DNA of 9,494 nucleotides from Leptolinea sp. UBA4782. Lineage in GTDB: Bacteria > Chloroflexota > Anaerolineae > Anaerolineales > Anaerolineaceae. The notes beneath the pieces are model-generated. The model was not told where the DNA came from. It did not search any database and was given only the letters and a program-made list of their open reading frames with translations. Below are positions 5,711 to 9,494 of this stretch, one piece after another (the first letter of the stretch is position 1; every line of letters begins with the position of its first letter). The DNA lies in NCBI GenBank assembly GCA_002403095.1, contig DHHC01000020.1, forward strand, positions 1 through 9,494, read 5' to 3'. The translations under genes and the position numbers were made by a program.

Positions 5711-5739
5711 AATTCGGATAAAGCAAACCACCTGAATTC

Positions 5740-5773
5740 AAAGAGCGCGGGAACCAACATCGCGCTCTTTTTT
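5740..5773 (+). terminator. Rho-independent terminator after trpS
   Basis: AAAGAGCGCG (5740-5749) and CGCGCTCTTT (5761-5770) form a perfect 10-bp stem around an 11-base loop, followed by a run of six T (5768-5773). It lies 29 bases after the trpS stop and closes the two-gene selenoprotein-trpS unit. Confidence 0.92.
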
Positions 5774-5862
5774 CATCCCGCTTTCTTATTTCAAGGCAAC
5801 CGTTTTCAATTCACTCAGGAAAACAGGTACAGCACCCTGTGGGGATCCAAACTTCACTTGTT

Positions 5863-5890
5863 AAATACAAGACTGCCCTGTGCAGGGCAG
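5863..5890 (-). terminator. Probable terminator after the S9 peptidase gene
   Basis: CTGCCCTG (5873-5880) and CAGGGCAG (5883-5890) form a near-perfect palindrome; a 7-bp stem with a four-base loop is realistic. On the minus strand it is followed by TCTTGTATTT, a moderately T-rich tail. It starts 27 bases past the peptidase stop. The tail is imperfect, so efficiency is uncertain. The rest of the 5711-5917 gap shows no gene. Confidence 0.6.
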
Positions 5891-5917
5891 CCTCGAATTC
5901 TCTACAGTCGGCCAGTT

Positions 5918-7912
5918 TTACTTCAGGTATTTGTCGAACCAGCGCAGGATGTGATTCAACCGGGCAATACGCCGGTCGGTGCGGCCATTGCGGGATAGCC
6001 CGTGGAACTCATCCGGGAAACGCACCATTTCAGTCTCCACCCCGATCCTCTTCAATGCCACGTATGCCTGTTCACCTTGCTCGATCGGGCAGCGCATATC
6101 ATTCTCATTATGGATGATGAGGGTAGGCGTGCGGGCATTGCCGATGTACTTCATAGGCGACATGTTCCAATATTTCTCCAGATCCTGGAATGGAGCACCA
6201 GCTTGCAATTCCTGTTCGAAGGAGTAATTAACATCACTCGAACCCCACTCGCTGATGAAATTGCTGACACAACGCTGGGAAACACCTGCCTTGAAGCGGT
6301 GAGTATGCCCGACGATCCATAGGGTCATGTATCCTCCGTAGCTGCCACCTGCCACACCCATGTGGTCTTTATCGATGTAGGGCAGTTTCTCCACGTAATC
6401 TGTCCAGGCCATCAGGTCAGCATAATCTGCCGTGCCCCATTTGCCATGGTTCACCTTGGCGTGGTCGAACCCGTAACCCCTGCCGCCGCGCGGGTTGGTG
6501 AAATGCACCACGTACCCCTGGGCAGCCAGGTAGTTGAATTCATGCATGAAGAACTTGCCAAACTGCACCAGCGGGCCGCCATGGATGTACAGGATGGAAG
6601 GGTATTTCTTGGCAGGGTCAAAGTCAGGCGGAGTCATGATCCAGCCCTGCAGGTCATTAGCTGCACCGCCTTTGTACCAGACCTCTTCGACCTTACTCAT
6701 GGTTGCTTTCCCGAGAATATCCTTGTTCAGGGTTGTCAGAATCGTGCATTTTCCTGTCTGCAAATCCTGTACCACAGCTTGTGACGGATCATACATGTGT
6801 CCCCACATGTATGCCATTTTCTTCTGGGCTTTGTCCACCGTCCAACCGCTGGCAACGCCGCCTTCATCCACCACAGTCTGCAGGTCGCTGCCGTCCACTG
6901 CCACGCTTTTCAAGATGCTGCTGCCGTGGTAGGTTACCGGGAAAGTGATCCTTTTACCGTCCAGCGACCACAACGGCGCCACCATTTCTGGTGTTCCCAG
7001 GTCGTTGATCGTCCAGTTGGATACATGATAATCATAAGCATCGGTCAAGTTGCGGGGAGCAGCGCTGCCGTCTGCAGGCACGATGAACAAGCTGTCATTC
7101 AGGTATTCTTCTTTTTCACAATGCACGCCATAATAAGCGATCCATTTACCATCCGGAGAGAATGAAGGGTGTGCCTTGCTGCCTTTGGGAGTTGGGATTT
7201 CGGTGATTTCTCCACCATTAGCAGGGATGGTGTAGATGCCGATTCCATAGAAATCTGCATCCGGATCTGGATTGCGGTTGGACACAAATCCAATCGTATT
7301 TCCATCCGGCGACCAGAAAGGTGACTCCTCGTCAAAGACTTTATGGTCTGTCAGCTGGGTGCCTTTCCCGGTTTTCAGGTCGAATTTCCACAGGTGCCAG
7401 CGCTCATGCGGCAGGTAACCTACACCGTCAAACTTGTAAAAAAGGCGGTCATACTGCCGGTAAACCACACCTAACTTTTTCTTGTTCTCATCCTTCTCGC
7501 GTTCCAGATCTTCGGGATCCATCTTCTGCACGCTGCACACCAGGTGTTTCCCGTCCGGAGACCAGACCGGGGCGCCAACACTCCCGGCAATCTCCTGCAG
7601 CGGGCGGGCTTCACCACCCAGCAATGAAATCACAAACAACTGAGGCGGGCGGGCATTATTGCGGCGGTTGGATAAGAAGACAATGCTCTTTCCATCTGGC
7701 GACCATTCCGGTGCGGTATCCACATGGTCGCCGTACGTGAACTGAACTGGCGTGCCGCCATTGGAATCCGCCAGCCATAGATTTGCATACTTTTTCTCAG
7801 TCTTCTGGTCCACGCGGTGCTGGACGTAGACTACTTTGCTTCCATCAGGGGAGATTCGCACCCCGCTGGCAAGCTGAAATCGGTAAAGGTCCTGTGCAGT
7901 GATTGTTTTCAT
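5918..7912 (-). CDS. S9-family serine peptidase (prolyl oligopeptidase/acylaminoacyl-peptidase type)
   Basis: The 664-residue protein has an N-terminal beta-propeller (about 1-400) with TolB/WD40-like SPDG repeats at 21, 71, 118, 201 and 252 and a degenerate SLDG at 316. A C-terminal alpha/beta-hydrolase domain (about 410-664) follows. The catalytic triad is visible: S524 in GGSYGGYM, D605 in NENDMRCP, and H637 in FPDEFHG; the oxyanion-side motif YIHGGP is at 442-447. Such enzymes cleave short peptides whose entry is limited by the propeller. Whether it prefers proline, acylated or dipeptidyl N-termini cannot be told from sequence. There is no signal peptide, so it is expected in the cytosol and likely acts in peptide turnover. 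The ATG has GAGG 5 bases upstream. It is monocistronic, convergent with trpS and divergent from the dihydrolipoyl dehydrogenase gene. Confidence 0.94.
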   Translation of the reverse strand: MKTITAQDLYRFQLASGVRISPDGSKVVYVQHRVDQKTEKKYANLWLADSNGGTPVQFTYGDHVDTAPEWSPDGKSIVFLSNRRNNARPPQLFVISLLGGEARPLQEIAGSVGAPVWSPDGKHLVCSVQKMDPEDLEREKDENKKKLGVVYRQYDRLFYKFDGVGYLPHERWHLWKFDLKTGKGTQLTDHKVFDEESPFWSPDGNTIGFVSNRNPDPDADFYGIGIYTIPANGGEITEIPTPKGSKAHPSFSPDGKWIAYYGVHCEKEEYLNDSLFIVPADGSAAPRNLTDAYDYHVSNWTINDLGTPEMVAPLWSLDGKRITFPVTYHGSSILKSVAVDGSDLQTVVDEGGVASGWTVDKAQKKMAYMWGHMYDPSQAVVQDLQTGKCTILTTLNKDILGKATMSKVEEVWYKGGAANDLQGWIMTPPDFDPAKKYPSILYIHGGPLVQFGKFFMHEFNYLAAQGYVVHFTNPRGGRGYGFDHAKVNHGKWGTADYADLMAWTDYVEKLPYIDKDHMGVAGGSYGGYMTLWIVGHTHRFKAGVSQRCVSNFISEWGSSDVNYSFEQELQAGAPFQDLEKYWNMSPMKYIGNARTPTLIIHNENDMRCPIEQGEQAYVALKRIGVETEMVRFPDEFHGLSRNGRTDRRIARLNHILRWFDKYLK

Positions 7913-7940
7913 TTATTCCTCTTCTTGGTTGAATGATCTT

Positions 7941-7949
7941 AATATAGCA
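7941..7949 (-). promoter_or_regulatory. Extended -10 promoter for the S9 peptidase gene
   Basis: On the minus strand TGCTATATT is a TGnTATAnT extended -10 element, 28 bases before the ATG, leaving a short leader that includes the GAGG ribosome site. No strong -35 is visible. Confidence 0.45.
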
Positions 7950-7986
7950 CAAGATATCAAAAGTGGCAGGCGGCACTTGAAATGGG

Positions 7987-7992
7987 TATAAT
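7987..7992 (+). promoter_or_regulatory. -10 box (TATAAT) for the dihydrolipoyl dehydrogenase gene
   Basis: A perfect TATAAT lies 53 bases before the ATG. GTGGCA at 7963-7968 is a weak -35 candidate with an 18-base spacer. The leader between about 7999 and 8045 is AT-rich and ends in GAGG (8037-8040), 5 bases before the start codon. No riboswitch-like fold was recognised. Confidence 0.5.
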
Positions 7993-8045
7993 ACGGTCAG
8001 GTTTTTCTTAATAAACATCAAAATATTAACAATATCGAGGTTACC

Positions 8046-9443
8046 ATGAGTGATTATGATGTCATCGTTATCGGGGCTGGACCTGGCGGCTATGTCAGCG
8101 CCATCCGCGCCTCTCAACTGGGATTAAAGACTGCTATTATTGACAAACAATGGCTGGGCGGAGTCTGCCTGAATGTGGGCTGCATCCCTTCCAAGTCCCT
8201 CCTGAAGAATGCCGAGCTTGCCCATACCCTGCGAGAAAGGGCTGCCGAATTCGGTATTTCCTTTGAGAACCTTACCCTGGATTATTCCAAAGCGGTTGCC
8301 CGCAGCCGCCAGGTATCCGAACGGCTCACCAAGGGTGTGGGTTTCCTGATGAAGAAGAACAAGATCGATGTACACATGGGCACTGCCAAATTGGTGGCAA
8401 AAGACCGGGTCCAGGTGACCGATGCTGAGGGGAAGACCAGCGAATTGACAGCAAAGAATATCATAATTGCCACCGGCTCGCATGCCATTTCTGTTCCCGG
8501 GATCACCCTGGACGGCAAGCGTGTAACATCTTACCACGAAGCCATCCTGCAGCCCAATCTGCCTGAGTCTGCAGTCATTATTGGCGCAGGCGCTATCGGT
8601 GTGGAGTTTTCCACTATCTGGTCATCTTACGGCACCAAGGTCACCCTGGTTGAAATGCTGCCCCGCATCCTGCCGCTGGAAGATGAAGAAGTAAGCAACG
8701 AGCTGGCAAAGCAGTACAAACGGCGCGGCATCACCATTATGACCGGAACACGGGTGCAATCAGTGGAAGCCAATGACAAAGGTGTAGTGGTGAAGGTAAA
8801 CACCCCGGACGGCGAAAAAGTGATCGAAGCCGAACAGGCGCTGGTTGCGATCGGGTTCAAACCCAATACCGCCAACCTGGGACTGGAAGAGGTCGGGATC
8901 AAACTGACTGAACGTGGTTTCATTGACATCGATGACCGCATGGCAACCAGCGTGCCAGGTGTCTGGGCAATTGGCGATGTAACCGGCAAACTCTTGCTGG
9001 CGCATGTGGCTGAGAACATGGGCATCGTCTGCGCGGAGAATATCGCCGGTGCTGAAACTGTCACCCTCGATTACCGCATGATGCCGCGCACCACCTTCTG
9101 CAGCCCGCAGGTTGCCTCATTCGGCTACACCGAAGCACAGGCAAAGGAAGCAGGATATGAGATCAAGGTAGGGCGTTTCAACTTCATGGCAAACGGCAAA
9201 GCCCTTGGTGTGGGTGAAGGTGTCGGGTTTGCCAAGATCATTACCGATGTCAAGTATGGTGAGATCCTGGGCGCCCACCTGATCGGGCCGGAAGCCTCTG
9301 AACTGCTGCCGGAACTTACCCTGGCGCAGCGCATGGAACTGACCGCCGCCGAGATCTCGCGCAATATCCACTCGCACCCCACGCTGAGCGAAGTGGTGCT
9401 CGAAGCTGCCCACGACGTGGAAGGTCACTGCATCCACATGTAA
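8046..9443 (+). CDS. lpdA: Dihydrolipoyl dehydrogenase (E3)
   Basis: This FAD-dependent pyridine nucleotide-disulfide oxidoreductase re-oxidises dihydrolipoyl groups of 2-oxoacid dehydrogenase complexes or the glycine cleavage H protein, passing electrons to NAD+. The 465 residues are normal for E3. Features are the FAD-binding GAGPGG (10-15), redox-active C41-x4-C46 in GGVCLNVGCIPSK, NAD-binding GAGAIG (180-185) with E203 ending the following strand (favouring NAD over NADP), the FAD motif AIGDV (308-312), and the C-terminal HSHPTLSE with active-site H444 and E449. These separate it from glutathione and mercuric reductases, although close relatives exist. The start ATG has GAGG 5 bases upstream. 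It has its own promoter and terminator, with no E1, E2 or glycine-cleavage genes beside it, so it may be shared between several complexes. Confidence 0.95.
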   Translation: MSDYDVIVIGAGPGGYVSAIRASQLGLKTAIIDKQWLGGVCLNVGCIPSKSLLKNAELAHTLRERAAEFGISFENLTLDYSKAVARSRQVSERLTKGVGFLMKKNKIDVHMGTAKLVAKDRVQVTDAEGKTSELTAKNIIIATGSHAISVPGITLDGKRVTSYHEAILQPNLPESAVIIGAGAIGVEFSTIWSSYGTKVTLVEMLPRILPLEDEEVSNELAKQYKRRGITIMTGTRVQSVEANDKGVVVKVNTPDGEKVIEAEQALVAIGFKPNTANLGLEEVGIKLTERGFIDIDDRMATSVPGVWAIGDVTGKLLLAHVAENMGIVCAENIAGAETVTLDYRMMPRTTFCSPQVASFGYTEAQAKEAGYEIKVGRFNFMANGKALGVGEGVGFAKIITDVKYGEILGAHLIGPEASELLPELTLAQRMELTAAEISRNIHSHPTLSEVVLEAAHDVEGHCIHM

Positions 9444-9462
9444 ACAGGCTAGCATCATTTAT

Positions 9463-9494
9463 AAACTCCCGGGCTCAACCGGGAGTTTGCTTTT
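9463..9494 (+). terminator. Rho-independent terminator after the dihydrolipoyl dehydrogenase gene
   Basis: AAACTCCCGG (9463-9472) and CCGGGAGTTT (9479-9488) form a perfect 10-bp stem with a six-base loop, followed by GCTTTT at the window end; the T-run may continue beyond it. It starts 20 bases after the stop codon. Confidence 0.88.

Noticed and set aside
5090..5731. 213-residue ORF on the minus strand inside trpS
   Set aside because: It is an antisense shadow of a clearly real gene with no recognisable domain and no ribosome site.
5774..5856. Possible small gene or RNA between trpS and the S9 peptidase
   Set aside because: No ORF with a ribosome site and no convincing structure apart from the flanking terminators; a five-pair ACAGG/CCTGT repeat (5823-5840) is too weak.
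5857..5871. CTTGT-TAAAT-ACAAG hairpin as a separate element
   Set aside because: A five-pair AT-rich stem is weak and easily arises by chance; it overlaps the tail of the neighbouring terminator candidate.
6362..6784. 140-residue plus-strand ORF inside the S9 peptidase gene
   Set aside because: It is antisense to conserved peptidase motifs, including the catalytic domain, and has no family resemblance of its own.

Overview
The window looks like chromosomal core DNA from a Chloroflexota bacterium, most likely of the Anaerolineae type. This is inferred from the style of several proteins (the MiaB variant, RNase Z, TrpRS and the S9 peptidase), not from a marker gene. Base composition and codon use look even throughout. 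No insertion sequence, phage gene, CRISPR array, tRNA or rRNA was seen.

Layout. (1) Minus strand, 1-2613: a three-gene cluster read miaB -> rnz -> a family 2 glycosyltransferase that runs off the left edge. miaB and rnz both concern tRNA maturation (2-methylthio modification of A37 and 3'-end cleavage). (2) Plus strand, 2691-3716: a lipoprotein resembling the BMP/PnrA substrate-binding family, divergent from miaB across 77 bp. (3) Minus strand, 3723-4352: a small PglC-like phosphoglycosyl transferase, convergent with the lipoprotein gene. (4) Plus strand, 4461-5710: a two-gene unit of a SelW-like (Rdx family) selenoprotein and trpS, closed by a strong terminator. (5) Minus strand, 5918-7912: a cytosolic S9-family prolyl-oligopeptidase-like peptidase. 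(6) Plus strand, 8046-9443: a stand-alone dihydrolipoyl dehydrogenase gene, closed by a terminator at the right edge.

The most notable content is the small gene at 4461-4712. Read conventionally it stops after 12 codons at a TGA. If that TGA is read as selenocysteine, it encodes an intact 83-residue Rdx-family protein with a C-x-x-U redox motif. A strong Shine-Dalgarno sequence precedes its ATG. A hairpin just after the TGA fits the general bacterial SECIS pattern. The ordinary stop codon overlaps the start of trpS. The downstream TrpRS carries four cysteines spaced almost exactly like the [4Fe-4S]-binding cysteines of Thermotoga maritima TrpRS. Together these make a compact selenoprotein/Fe-S-synthetase operon. 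The Sec machinery (selA, selB, selC, selD) is not in the window and must be sought elsewhere in the genome.

There is no gene-free stretch over 300 bases. The longest gap, 5711-5917, contains two terminator-like hairpins and nothing else recognisable.
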